Below are positions 49,779-58,718 of a stretch of DNA of 64,000 nt, piece by piece. How positions within the stretch are numbered: the stretch's first letter is position 1; each line of letters opens with the position of its first letter. The translations under genes and the position numbers were made by a program. Origin of the DNA: Leucobacter tardus (GTDB taxonomy: Bacteria > Actinomycetota > Actinomycetes > Actinomycetales > Microbacteriaceae); NCBI RefSeq assembly GCF_017583045.1, contig NZ_JAGFBF010000006.1, positions 1-64,000 of the forward strand, in the 5' to 3' direction. The notes beneath the pieces were generated by a model that did not search any database, was not told the DNA's origin, and saw only the letters and a program-made list of their open reading frames with translations.

Positions 49779-51593
49779 ATGGAATCGCCGATCATCACCT
49801 ACCTCCGCGGAGTGCTCGACGAGTTCTCCGAACTCCGCGACGGCGAGCCGTATCCGGTGAACATCCCGGGCGGCGCTATCGACCCGGACGACTTCGCGAT
49901 CGCGCTTGCGACCGTCGACGGTCAGGTGTACGAGGTCGGCGACTCTGACAAAGAGTTCCTGTTGCAGTCGCTGTCGAAGCCGCTGAGCTACGCGCTCGCG
50001 CTCAGCGACCTCGGCACCGAGGCGGTCGACGCGAAGGTCGATGTCGAGCCCTCGGGCGACCCCTTCCACGAGATGTCGCTCGCCGAGGAGACGGGCCGCC
50101 CGGCGAACGCCATGATCAACGCCGGCGCTATCGCCATCGCCTCGCTCATCAAGGGTTCGGGCGGGCGCAGCGCGATCCGGCGCATCGTCGACACCTACTC
50201 CGCCTGCGCGGGTCGAACACTCCGCACGAACGGTCGCGCCTACCAGGGCGAGCGTGCGATCAGCGACCGCAACCACGCGCTCGCCTACCTGTTGAGTTCG
50301 GTCGGGGTCATCGACGGCCGTCCTTCCGCAGCACTCGAGACGTATCTGCGACAGTGCACCGTGCAGGTCACGACCCGCGACCTCGCCATGATCGGGGCGA
50401 CGCTCGCGAACGGCGGCACCAACCCCGTGACGGGTGTGGAGGCCCTCGATCCGCAGGCCGTCGAGCGCACCCTCTCGGTCATGATGACGTCCGGCATGTA
50501 CGACGACGCCGGTGACTGGGTCGCGCGCGTCGGCATGCCGGCGAAGTCGGGAGTCGGAGGCGGCATCATGGCCGTCCTCCCCGGTCAGGCGGGCCTCGCG
50601 GTCTTCTCGCCTCCGCTCGACCAGCACGGCAACAGCGTGCGGGGAACGGCGACGAGCCGACGGGTTTCGCAGGACATGGAGCTCCACTTCGTGCGATCGG
50701 CGCGCGCGGGGCGCTCCGCGATCCGCAGCACGCACACGATCGACCGCGTCCCCTCACGGATCCGGCGCACGGAGGAGGCGTCGGCCGTCCTCGCCGAGCA
50801 CAGCCAGCGCGCCGTCGTCGTCGAGCTGTCGGGGGATCTCTTCTTCGCCGGCACCGAGTCCGTCGTCCGCGAGCTGAGCGACCTCCCCGACGACGTGGAG
50901 ATGGCGGTGCTCGACCTGCGCCGGGTGAACGAGGTGGGCCCGCTGGCCCTCTCGGTGCTCCCCCGTACGGCGGAGCGCTTCGAAGCGGAGGGACGACAGC
51001 TGATCCTGGTCGATCCCGATGGACTGATCGATCACGCGTTCGACGACGAGCACACCCACACGTTCGACGATCACGACCTCGCGATCATCCACTGCGAACG
51101 CACCCTGCTCGAGCGGTACGGCGCGGAGTCGATGCCCGCAGAAGTGCCGATCGAGGATGCTCCGGCACTGGCGATGCTCGACGCCGACGATCTTCGAGTC
51201 ATCACGGCACTCATGGAGCCCGTCTCCTACGACTCCGGCGAGGTGATCCGCCGCGTCGGTCAGCGCTTCGCGGGCGTCTTCTTCATCCTGTCCGGCGCGG
51301 TGTCGACGATCGCTTCGGACGCCGAGGGCAACCGGTTCCGGCTGAGCACCCTCAGCGCCGGCATGATGATCGGCGACCTCGCCCTCGCAGACACGGATCG
51401 GCAGGAGACTACTGTGAAGGCCGAGTCCGACACGCGGGCCCTACTGTTGAGCGCCGACGCGATCGCGACCCTGGAGGCCGATGACCCCGAACTCGCGGTG
51501 CGGTTGTGGCGAGCACTGGCGCGCGAGGCCTATGTGCGGGTCGACGCGCACGCGCGCGCCGTTGCCGCACGCATCCGAGAGACCGCACCGTGA
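49779..51593 (+). CDS. glsA: Glutaminase A fused to STAS and cNMP-binding-like domains
   Basis: This 604-residue protein is about twice the usual glutaminase length. Residues 15-305 are a beta-lactamase-fold glutaminase with the SxSK pair S64/K67 (LLQSLSKPLS), and convert glutamine to glutamate. Residues about 345-445 resemble a STAS domain (RAVVVELSGDLFFAGTE; VLDLRRVNEVGPLA). Residues about 465-570 resemble a cyclic-nucleotide-binding barrel (GQRFAGVFFILSGAVS; MIGDLALADTDRQE). The cassette has GD where GE is usual, and QET after the Arg where SA is common, so cAMP binding is doubtful. TAGGCT (49765-49770) lies 8 bases before the ATG. Confidence 0.88.
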   Translation: MESPIITYLRGVLDEFSELRDGEPYPVNIPGGAIDPDDFAIALATVDGQVYEVGDSDKEFLLQSLSKPLSYALALSDLGTEAVDAKVDVEPSGDPFHEMSLAEETGRPANAMINAGAIAIASLIKGSGGRSAIRRIVDTYSACAGRTLRTNGRAYQGERAISDRNHALAYLLSSVGVIDGRPSAALETYLRQCTVQVTTRDLAMIGATLANGGTNPVTGVEALDPQAVERTLSVMMTSGMYDDAGDWVARVGMPAKSGVGGGIMAVLPGQAGLAVFSPPLDQHGNSVRGTATSRRVSQDMELHFVRSARAGRSAIRSTHTIDRVPSRIRRTEEASAVLAEHSQRAVVVELSGDLFFAGTESVVRELSDLPDDVEMAVLDLRRVNEVGPLALSVLPRTAERFEAEGRQLILVDPDGLIDHAFDDEHTHTFDDHDLAIIHCERTLLERYGAESMPAEVPIEDAPALAMLDADDLRVITALMEPVSYDSGEVIRRVGQRFAGVFFILSGAVSTIASDAEGNRFRLSTLSAGMMIGDLALADTDRQETTVKAESDTRALLLSADAIATLEADDPELAVRLWRALAREAYVRVDAHARAVAARIRETAP

Positions 51594-51626
51594 CCGTTCC
51601 ACGACTCGGCCGTTCAGAAAATCGCC

Positions 51627-51638
51627 TACTGTAAAGTA
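51627..51638 (+). promoter_or_regulatory. Dyad and -10-like box before the osmoprotectant operon
   Basis: TACT-gtaa-AGTA is a short dyad, overlapping the -10-like TAAAGT (51632-51637) about 42 bases before the permease ATG. The stretch is the only AT-rich one in the gap. No good -35 is visible, so the operon may need an activator or an alternative sigma factor. Confidence 0.35.
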
Positions 51639-51679
51639 AGTACGTCTTGTCAGGCCGAGAACCCCTCGCGCCGCACCGA

Positions 51680-52336
51680 ATGGAGCATGCGATAGAGTTC
51701 ATCGATTTTCTCGGCAAGCGCGCCGACGACATGTGGGAGCTGGGCCTGGGCCACGCGGCGGTGGTCGGCATCTCCGTCGTCCTCGCCTCCGTGATCGGTA
51801 TCGGGCTCGGCGTGCTCGTCTATCGGAACCGTCGCGCCCGAGACTTCGTGCTCTCGCTCACGGGCGCGATGCTGACGATCCCATCGTTCGCGCTCTTCAT
51901 CCTCCTGTTGGGGCCCTTGGGGCTCGGCGCGCGACCCGTCATCGTGGCACTCACGATGTACGGCTTGATGCCTGTGATCCGCAACACGGTCGCCGGTCTG
52001 AACAGCGTCGATCCCGCGGTGTCGGAATCGGCTCAGGGGATGGGGCTCACCCGCATCCAGCGGTTGCTGCGCATCGAACTTCCGCTCGCCTGGCCCATCA
52101 TTCTGACGGGGATCAGGGTCACGACGCTCACCCTCCTCGGCATCGCGGCGATCGGTGCGATCGTCAACGGTCCCGGATACGGCGAGCTCATCTTCACGGG
52201 TCTCGCGAGGGTCGGCACTCCGGTAGCCGTCAACCTGGTGCTGGCCGGCACGCTCGGGGTCGTGGTCCTCGCGATCCTCTTCGACATCCTCTTCCACGTG
52301 GCTCGACGCCTCACGACCTCTCAGGGACTCCGATGA
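51680..52336 (+). CDS. Osmoprotectant ABC transporter permease (OpuCB/ProW type)
   Basis: This 218-residue permease has five to six TM helices and the BPD transport loop SAQGMGLTRIQRLLRIELPLAWP. NGPGYGELIFTG is typical of glycine-betaine/choline (OpuC, YehW) permeases. ATG 51680 is preferred over the TTG 11 codons upstream because the protein then begins with the usual short amphipathic EHAIEFIDFLGKRADD segment. Its TGA overlaps the ATPase ATG (ATGA). Confidence 0.9.
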   Translation: MEHAIEFIDFLGKRADDMWELGLGHAAVVGISVVLASVIGIGLGVLVYRNRRARDFVLSLTGAMLTIPSFALFILLLGPLGLGARPVIVALTMYGLMPVIRNTVAGLNSVDPAVSESAQGMGLTRIQRLLRIELPLAWPIILTGIRVTTLTLLGIAAIGAIVNGPGYGELIFTGLARVGTPVAVNLVLAGTLGVVVLAILFDILFHVARRLTTSQGLR

Positions 52337-53541
52337 CCGACACCACAGCGCACGACATCATGATCCGCTTGGACGGCCTGTCGAAGCGGTACCCAGGCCA
52401 GCAGCGCGATGCCGTCGCATCGCTGGATCTCGACATCCGGCGGGGTGAGATCGTCGTCTTCGTCGGGCCGTCCGGGTGTGGCAAGACCACGACGATGAAG
52501 ATGATCAACCGCATCATCGAGCCGTCGACCGGTCGCATTCTGCTCGACGGCGAAGACGTCACCGAGGCGAATCCCGACCAGCTGCGCCGCCGCATCGGCT
52601 ACGTCATTCAGCAGATCGGACTGTTCCCGCACCTCACGATCGGCGAGAACATCGCGACGGTGCCGAAACTCCTGGGGTGGAAGAAGGATCGCATCGCGGC
52701 CCGCGTCGATGAGTTGCTCACCACGGTCGGGATGGATCCGGAGGAGTACCGCGATCGCTACCCCAAGCAGCTCTCGGGCGGTCAGCAGCAGCGCATCGGC
52801 GTCGCACGCGCGCTCGGGGCCGACCCCGAGGTGCTGCTCATGGACGAGCCGTTCGGAGCGATCGACCCCATCACGCGCGATCGACTCCAGAACGAGCTGC
52901 TGCGCCTCCAGGCCGAGATGCGCAAGACCATCGTCTTCGTGACCCATGACATCGATGAGGCGATCAAACTCGGCGACCGGATCGTGATTCTGCAGGAGGG
53001 ATCGCGGATCGCGCAGTACGACACCCCCGAGCGCATCCTCACGGCGCCGGCCAACGATTTCGTCCGCAGCTTCATCGGCCGCGGTGCGTCGTTGAAACGC
53101 CTGAACCTCACGCGCGTCGCCGATGTGCCGCTGCGGGAATGGCCGACCGTCGACATCGATACACCGCCCGAAGCGGCCCTCGAGGTACTGCGCGGAGTTC
53201 CGGAGAGCGCGCTCCTCGTCGTCGACGGCGCGGGGCGACCCGTGAGCTGGCTCCTGGCGGACGACCTGCGCGCCCCGGAGGGCCGTCCCCTCTCCGCCCT
53301 CGGAACGCCCATCGACCACACGGTCGAACCGCGTGCCACGCTGAGCGACGTGCTCAACGAGCTCATCACCGCGCGGCACAGCGTATCCGTCGTGCTCGAC
53401 GACACCGGTGTCGCCCGTGGCGTGATCGACTTCGACCAGATCAACGAGACGATTCGAGAGATGCGCAGTGTCGCCGTCGGCGAAGCGCGCGCCGGGCTGG
53501 CCGAGGTCGGCAGCGGGGCCGCCCCGCAGGAGCGCGAATGA
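52333..53541 (+). CDS. Osmoprotectant ABC transporter ATP-binding protein with CBS region
   Basis: This 402-residue ProV/OpuCA-type ATPase has Walker A GPSGCGKTT (residues 45-53), the ProV-type QQIGLFPH Q-loop region, signature LSGGQQQR and Walker B VLLMDEPFGAID. The C-terminal 150 residues look like a CBS pair (ESALLVVDGAGRPVSWLL; HSVSVVLDDTGVARGVID), which in OpuA/OpuC senses ionic strength or nucleotides. Overlaps both neighbouring permease genes by ATGA. Confidence 0.92.
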   Translation: MTDTTAHDIMIRLDGLSKRYPGQQRDAVASLDLDIRRGEIVVFVGPSGCGKTTTMKMINRIIEPSTGRILLDGEDVTEANPDQLRRRIGYVIQQIGLFPHLTIGENIATVPKLLGWKKDRIAARVDELLTTVGMDPEEYRDRYPKQLSGGQQQRIGVARALGADPEVLLMDEPFGAIDPITRDRLQNELLRLQAEMRKTIVFVTHDIDEAIKLGDRIVILQEGSRIAQYDTPERILTAPANDFVRSFIGRGASLKRLNLTRVADVPLREWPTVDIDTPPEAALEVLRGVPESALLVVDGAGRPVSWLLADDLRAPEGRPLSALGTPIDHTVEPRATLSDVLNELITARHSVSVVLDDTGVARGVIDFDQINETIREMRSVAVGEARAGLAEVGSGAAPQERE

Positions 53542-54326
53542 CCGCGACGACCGGGCTCACCCCCGCCGCCGCGGTGACGAGCCGGCCTGGAGGCGGCCGC
53601 CGAATCGCGTGGGGCCGGTACCTCACCATGCCCCTCGTGCTGGCGGGCGTATGCCTGGCCCTGTTCCTCTACGTGCAGTCGCAGTCCCTCGACACCATCG
53701 AGGCGCGCGCACTGAGCCCCGCTCGACTGACCACCGCCATCTGGCAGCACGTGCAGCTCGCAGCCGTGTCGACGGTGTTCACCCTGCTCATCGCCGTACC
53801 GCTCGGCGTGCTGCTCAGCCGCCGGTTCACCCGGCGCGTGCGGCCGGTGATCATCACGATCCTGACGCTCGGTCAGGCGGTGCCGACGATCGCGATCCTC
53901 GTCCTCCTCGCCGTCGCATTCCTTTTCCTCGGCTTCCCGGCCGCGATCCTCGGTCTCGTGCTGTACGCCATCGTCCCGGTCCTCCTGAACACGATCGTCG
54001 GGCTCGAGCAGGTCGACGCGACCGTGCTCGAGGCCGGACGCGGCATGGGGATGTCGCGGAGCACCGTGCTGCGTCGCCTCGAGCTGCCGCTCGCCGTGCC
54101 GGTGATCCTGGCGGGGATCCGCACCGCGCTCGTCATCAATGTCGGAACCGCCACACTCGTCACCTACATCAACGCGGGGGGTCTCGGCGACATCATCGTC
54201 GCCGGCCTGACGACGAACCGCTTCGTCGTCCAGCTCGTCGGAGCCGTGCTGACCGCCGTGCTCGCCCTGCTCATCGACTACCTGGCCGGCATCGCCGAAG
54301 ACCTGCTACGGCCGAAAGGTCTGTGA
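53538..54326 (+). CDS. Osmoprotectant ABC transporter permease (second)
   Basis: This 262-residue permease has six TM helices and the EAA loop EAGRGMGMSRSTVLRRLELPLAVP, followed by NAGGLGDIIVAGL. It is the partner of the OpuCB-type permease. The 25-residue N-terminal tail is hydrophilic and variable. It overlaps the ATPase stop (ATGA). The binding-protein gene follows after 65 bases that contain the dyad GATGTC/GACATC (54355-54360/54365-54370). Confidence 0.92.
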   Translation: MTATTGLTPAAAVTSRPGGGRRIAWGRYLTMPLVLAGVCLALFLYVQSQSLDTIEARALSPARLTTAIWQHVQLAAVSTVFTLLIAVPLGVLLSRRFTRRVRPVIITILTLGQAVPTIAILVLLAVAFLFLGFPAAILGLVLYAIVPVLLNTIVGLEQVDATVLEAGRGMGMSRSTVLRRLELPLAVPVILAGIRTALVINVGTATLVTYINAGGLGDIIVAGLTTNRFVVQLVGAVLTAVLALLIDYLAGIAEDLLRPKGL

Positions 54327-54391
54327 CCCGGGCCCACGACTTCGTCCACCCACCGATGTCCTGAGACATCACCACGATCCGAGGAGAACAT

Positions 54392-55327
54392 ATGAGAACC
54401 CCGCGCAGAACATTCGCAGCGCTCACCGCGGTCGGTGCGGCGGTCGCACTCGCCCTGACCGGTTGCAGCGACGGCGGATCAGGCGGTGGCGGCGAGGGCG
54501 AGCTGTCCGGTGCGTCCTTCACCGTCGGCTCGAAGGAGTTCACCGAGTCGCACGTGCTCGCACAGATCAGCATGGTCGCGCTCGAGAACGCGGGTGCGGA
54601 CATCACGGACCAGACCGGCATCTCGGGCAGCGCGACGGTGCGCGAGGCACTGGAGACCAGCGAGATCGATCTCTACTGGGATTACACGGGGACGGCCTGG
54701 GTGAACATTCTCGGCAACACCACCGAGGATCTTCCCGAGGACCTCTACGGAGCCGTGGTCGAAGCCGACGCCGAGAACGGTATTGCTTGGCTCGAGCCCG
54801 CACCGTTCGAGAACACCTATCGCATTGCAACGACCGATGAGTTCGCCTCCGAGAACTCGCTCACCAACATGACCGAGGCGGCGGCGTTCATCAACGACAA
54901 CTCGGATCAGTCGTCCGTCTGCGCTGCGAGCGAGTTCATCAACCGGGACGACGGGCTTCCCGGGCTCGAAGAGGATTACGGCTTCGAGTTCGGCGAGGTC
55001 GTCGAGCTCGACCTGAACCTCATCTACACCCAGGTCGGGGACTCCTGCCAGTTCGGCGAGGTCTTCTCGACCGATGCGCGCATCACGTCGAACGAGCTGA
55101 CGGTGCTCGAGGACGACGCCGACTTCTTCGTGCCGTACGCCGGTGTCGCGACCCTGCGTCAGGAGACCCTCGACGAGTACCCGGCCATCGCCGAGATCCT
55201 GGACCCGATCAGCGCGGAACTCACCAACGAGGTGATGATCGAGCTGAACGGCAAGGTCGACAACGATGGCGAGGATCCGCGCGATGTGGCCGAAGAGTGG
55301 CTGGAGGAGCAGGGTCTCCTCTCCTGA
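54392..55327 (+). CDS. Osmoprotectant-binding lipoprotein (OpuCC/OpuAC type)
   Basis: The product is 311 residues. The signal peptide ends in the lipobox LTGC (Cys25), followed by a Gly/Ser linker and an OpuAC domain. The domain starts SFTVGSKEFTESHVLAQISMVALE and includes DLYWDYTGTAWV, the aromatic pocket segment that binds quaternary amines. GAGGAG is 7 bases before the ATG. Likely ligands are glycine betaine, choline or carnitine. The gene ends at a shared bidirectional hairpin. Confidence 0.93.
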   Translation: MRTPRRTFAALTAVGAAVALALTGCSDGGSGGGGEGELSGASFTVGSKEFTESHVLAQISMVALENAGADITDQTGISGSATVREALETSEIDLYWDYTGTAWVNILGNTTEDLPEDLYGAVVEADAENGIAWLEPAPFENTYRIATTDEFASENSLTNMTEAAAFINDNSDQSSVCAASEFINRDDGLPGLEEDYGFEFGEVVELDLNLIYTQVGDSCQFGEVFSTDARITSNELTVLEDDADFFVPYAGVATLRQETLDEYPAIAEILDPISAELTNEVMIELNGKVDNDGEDPRDVAEEWLEEQGLLS

Positions 55328-55347
55328 TCCGTCGAGCCCTGCGCCGA

Positions 55348-55381
55348 GTGCGGTTCGCGGTTACGCCTCCGCGAACCGCAC
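55348..55381. terminator. Bidirectional hairpin between binding-protein and asparagine-synthetase-like genes
   Basis: Perfect 13-bp arms GTGCGGTTCGCGG (55348-55360) and CCGCGAACCGCAC (55369-55381) with an 8-base loop TTACGCCT. The stop codon of the minus-strand gene is in the loop and its last codons form one arm. It can end both convergent transcripts. Confidence 0.7.
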
Positions 55382-56887
55382 CACGGTGCGATCGGCATCG
55401 ATGCCGGTCAAGGCTTCGACGAACATCCGGTAGTAGGCCAGTTCCTCACCGGTGCGCAGTGGCGGGTCCACCTGCGCAGCGTGCTGAGCCAAGTCCTGCG
55501 GTCCGACGCGGCTGCCGTAGTGCGTCCGCAGCACATCGCTCATCCCCGTCCCCTGGCCGAACTGCTCCTTCCGTCGCCACAGGACGTCATCGGGCAACCA
55601 GCCCGCGAACGCGCGGCGCAGCAACCACTTGGCGGGTCGACGTGCGTTCATGAGTTTCCAGGCGGGTGGAAGCGACATGGCCAGCTCGACCACATCGAGG
55701 TCGAGATAGGGCAATCGTGCTTCGAGCCCGTGCGCTGCGGCCATGCGGTCCACACGCTGCAGGCCCCCGGCATGCATGTCGCGCAGTGTCGCCAGCAATT
55801 CGGCGTGCAGCCCTTCGGCATCCGAATGACGACCGAAGTGCGCGTACCCGGCGAAGAGCTCATCGGCGCCCTCGCCCGCGAGCACGACCCCCACATGGTG
55901 AGACGCGAGCTCTGCGACCAGGAAGTGCGGTACCGCGCTGTGCACCAGCGTGGGATCGAACCCCTCCAGATCCGCGATGATCTGCGGGACCAGCGCGATC
56001 GCATCGTTAGCAGTGTAGACGTGCTCGCGGTGCACCGTGCGCAGATGCTGGGCGACCGCCCGCGCGCTCTCGAGGTCGCGGCAGCCCTCCATACCCACGG
56101 AGAACGTCGGGAGGCGGACCCCGCGCTCCGCAGCGATCCGGCTCGCGATCGCCGCCACGATACTCGAGTCGACGCCACCGGAGAGCAGGATGCCGACGGG
56201 TGCTTCCGCATCGAGCCGGCGCTCCACGGCGCGCGTGAGCGTCTCCCGCACCGCCCCGAGCACCCATTCGGGCGGAGTTTCGGCGGGCGCGCGGCTCTGC
56301 ATCAGAACGGGCGAGCGCCCCGGCGGATCCGGAAACGCGACGAGTCCGGCCTCGGGGGTCCACGAGTGGCCGGGCGGGAACGGCCGCACATCGCGCCGCC
56401 AGTCCGCGTCGAACGCCTTCATCTCCGAGGCGAACAGGACCGTGCCGTCACGCTGTGCCCAGTAGAGCGGGGCGATGCCGAACACGTCGCGTGCCGCCGC
56501 GAACGTTCCTCCGTCACCCGCGATCACGAGGGCGAACGACCCCCACAGCCGCGGGAACGACTGCGGGCCGCTCTCCGTGAAGAGACGGAGCGCCGCATCG
56601 AGGTCTGGCGCCGTCGTGCGTCGATCCGGTGCTGCCTCCGGGCGCGATCGACGACCGTGGATGATCTCGCCGTCGCCCACGAGCCAGGTTCCCGACGCAT
56701 CACCCCCCAGCATCGCCGACGTCTCCGGGTCGGCGATGTCGCTCGTCGCGAGTCGGGCCGTGCCGATCCAGGCGTGCGCGAGTGCGCGACCATCGAGCCC
56801 GTCCGGCCCGCGATGGCGCATGCGCTCGAGCATCCGCCATCCCGTGTCCGCATCGAATGCGCCGTATGCCGCTGCGATCGCCGACAT
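55361..56887 (-). CDS. Asparagine-synthetase-like protein lacking Cys2
   Basis: This 508-residue homologue of AsnB has an N-terminal Ntn glutaminase-like domain (residues 1-170) and the ATP-pyrophosphatase domain with SGGVDSS at 236-242 and GEGADELFAGY. The start ATG 56887 is strongly supported by GGGGAGG 5 bases upstream and gives MSAIAAAYGAF. The nucleophile expected at residue 2 is Cys, but here it is Ser. HRGPDG is retained. Glutamine-dependent activity is therefore doubtful; ammonia use or another amide-forming role is possible. An earlier in-frame ATG does not restore the Cys. Confidence 0.85.
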   Translation of the reverse strand: MSAIAAAYGAFDADTGWRMLERMRHRGPDGLDGRALAHAWIGTARLATSDIADPETSAMLGGDASGTWLVGDGEIIHGRRSRPEAAPDRRTTAPDLDAALRLFTESGPQSFPRLWGSFALVIAGDGGTFAAARDVFGIAPLYWAQRDGTVLFASEMKAFDADWRRDVRPFPPGHSWTPEAGLVAFPDPPGRSPVLMQSRAPAETPPEWVLGAVRETLTRAVERRLDAEAPVGILLSGGVDSSIVAAIASRIAAERGVRLPTFSVGMEGCRDLESARAVAQHLRTVHREHVYTANDAIALVPQIIADLEGFDPTLVHSAVPHFLVAELASHHVGVVLAGEGADELFAGYAHFGRHSDAEGLHAELLATLRDMHAGGLQRVDRMAAAHGLEARLPYLDLDVVELAMSLPPAWKLMNARRPAKWLLRRAFAGWLPDDVLWRRKEQFGQGTGMSDVLRTHYGSRVGPQDLAQHAAQVDPPLRTGEELAYYRMFVEALTGIDADRTVVRFAEA

Positions 56888-57035
56888 ATCGCCTCCCCTT
56901 ACTGCGGGCTCCCGGTCGGCTCGGGGGAGCACGAGAGGAGCGTCACGAGGACACTCTACGTGTCGTACATCAATGAACGTCGAGTCGGCGCAACGCTCTT
57001 GTCGAGGCGCCGATCGTCAGCCCCGATCGTGAGCT

Positions 57036-58361
57036 TCAGCCGGCGTGATCCTCGAGCACCTCCGTGACCAGTGCCGCGATCGCACTGCGTTCGGACCGGG
57101 TGAGCGTGACGTGTCCGAAGAGCGCGTGCCCCTTCAACTTCTCGATCACCGCGGCGATCCCGTCATGGCGCCCTACCCTGAGGTTGTCCCGCTGCGCCAC
57201 ATCGTGCGTGAGGACCACCCGCGAGTTCTGGCCGATGCGGCTCAGCATGGTCAGCAGCACGCCGCGTTCGAGCGACTGCGCCTCATCCACGATGACGAAG
57301 GCGTCGTGCAGGGAGCGCCCGCGGATATGCGTCAGCGGCATCACCTCCACCAGTCCCCTGGCGACGACCTCATCGAGCACGTTCTCCGAGACGATCGAGC
57401 CGAGCGTGTCGAACACCGCTTCAGCCCAGGGGTTCATCTTCTCCTGCTGATCGCCCGGCAGATAGCCGAGCTCCTGCCCGCCGACGGCGTACAGGGGCCG
57501 GAAGACCATGACCTTGCGGTGCTGTCGCCGCTCGAGCACCGCTTCGAGCCCCGCGGCGAGCGCCAGCGCCGACTTTCCGGTTCCGGCACGACCGCCGAGC
57601 GAGACGATCCCGACGCTCGGGTCGAGCAGCAGGTCGATGGCGAGTCGCTGCTCGGCGCTCCGCCCCGAGACGCCGAAGACCTCCCGGTCGCCCCGAACGA
57701 GCGCGAGCGATCGGTCCGCCGTCACCCGACCGAGTGCTGATCCGCGCTGAGAGGTCAGGATCAGTCCCGTGCCGATCGGCACCCCGGCGGTTTCCTGTGC
57801 TTCGGGCAGCTTGCCCTCACTCCAGAGGTCCGCCATGCGATCCTCCGCGAGGCCGACCTCGACGATGCCGGTGTACCCGTCATCGCCGATCTGCTCGGCG
57901 AGGTACTCATCGGCGCCGAGGCCGATCGCCGCCGCCTTGACCCGCATTGGCAGATCCTTCGAGACGACGGTCACATCGGCGCCCTCAGCGGCAAGGTTGT
58001 GCGCGACGGCGAGAATCCGGGTGTCGTTGTCCCCCAAGCGCAACCCGCGCGGGAGTCCTGAATCCGCTCCATGGTTGAGCTCGACCCTGAGCGTGCCGCC
58101 GTCGTCGCCGACGGGGACCGGAAGGTCGAGACGACCGTGACGAACCCGCAGCTCGTCCAAGAACCGGAGTGCGCGACGCGCGAAGTACCCGAGGTCGGGA
58201 TCGTGGCGCTTCTTCTCCAGCTCGGTGACGACGACGACGGGGATCACGACCTCGTGTTCCGCGAACCGCTGCGGAGCGCTCGGATCGCCGAGCAGCACTG
58301 AGGTGTCGAGCACGTACGTGCAGACCCGAGGTGCGGGGGTGGTGGGGGTGGTGTCCGCCAT
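57036..58361 (-). CDS. phoH: PhoH-family ATPase with PIN domain (PhoH2-like)
   Basis: This 441-residue protein has an N-terminal PIN ribonuclease domain (about 13-150, [33 protein letters not shown]). The C-terminal PhoH ATPase/helicase carries Walker A GRAGTGKS (257-264) and Walker [11 protein letters not shown]. The PIN-PhoH fusion is known as PhoH2, an RNA helicase/nuclease. Antitoxin-like upstream genes sometimes accompany it, but none is seen here. AAGGAG is 6 bases before the ATG. Confidence 0.93.
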   Translation of the reverse strand: MADTTPTTPAPRVCTYVLDTSVLLGDPSAPQRFAEHEVVIPVVVVTELEKKRHDPDLGYFARRALRFLDELRVRHGRLDLPVPVGDDGGTLRVELNHGADSGLPRGLRLGDNDTRILAVAHNLAAEGADVTVVSKDLPMRVKAAAIGLGADEYLAEQIGDDGYTGIVEVGLAEDRMADLWSEGKLPEAQETAGVPIGTGLILTSQRGSALGRVTADRSLALVRGDREVFGVSGRSAEQRLAIDLLLDPSVGIVSLGGRAGTGKSALALAAGLEAVLERRQHRKVMVFRPLYAVGGQELGYLPGDQQEKMNPWAEAVFDTLGSIVSENVLDEVVARGLVEVMPLTHIRGRSLHDAFVIVDEAQSLERGVLLTMLSRIGQNSRVVLTHDVAQRDNLRVGRHDGIAAVIEKLKGHALFGHVTLTRSERSAIAALVTEVLEDHAG

Positions 58362-58528
58362 GAGGACTCCTTCTGGACCGGGGGAGCAAGACCTGGACAG
58401 GGCTTACGCTACGCCGCGGAGGCAGAGCGACCGGCGCGACATGCCCGGGCTGCCCAGTTCGCCGAAGTGAATTCCGGGTGACATGCAATCTTCACCGATT
58501 CGACACTGAACCGTTGGCACCAAGGTCG

Positions 58529-58534
58529 TATAAT
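58529..58534 (+). promoter_or_regulatory. TATAAT box upstream of the TetR gene
   Basis: A consensus TATAAT, the only one noticed in an intergenic region of this GC-rich window, lies in an AT-rich patch. The matching -35 (TGAACC 17 bases upstream) is poor. It would drive a transcript starting near 58541 across the short frame at 58644 and into the TetR gene. Confidence 0.45.
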
Positions 58535-58643
58535 TTCTTTGCATCACTGCCCAGATGCGCAATGCCGCCGCCGAAATCGCCCGGGCGTCTGCGGAGCGAC
58601 GCCGCTCGACGGCTCATCCGATCGTTTACTTCGGAGGTCAGAA

Positions 58644-58709
58644 ATGTGGAGACTGTGTCTTCACTCTGAACTCCGGGGCTGCCAGAATGGCCCTCGCAAC
58701 GGTGGCTAA
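58644..58709 (+). CDS. Possible 21-residue leader peptide upstream of TetR
   Basis: The frame reads MWRLCLHSELRGCQNGPRNGG. GGAGG lies 6 bases before its ATG, a better ribosome binding site than most genes here. Its TAA stop is the first part of the -10 box TAAGCT of the TetR gene. It could be a short leader peptide or chance; no family is recognised. A 55-codon frame (58555-58722) in another register overlaps it and lacks a binding site. Confidence 0.3.
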   Translation: MWRLCLHSELRGCQNGPRNGG

Positions 58710-58718
58710 GCTGGGTCC

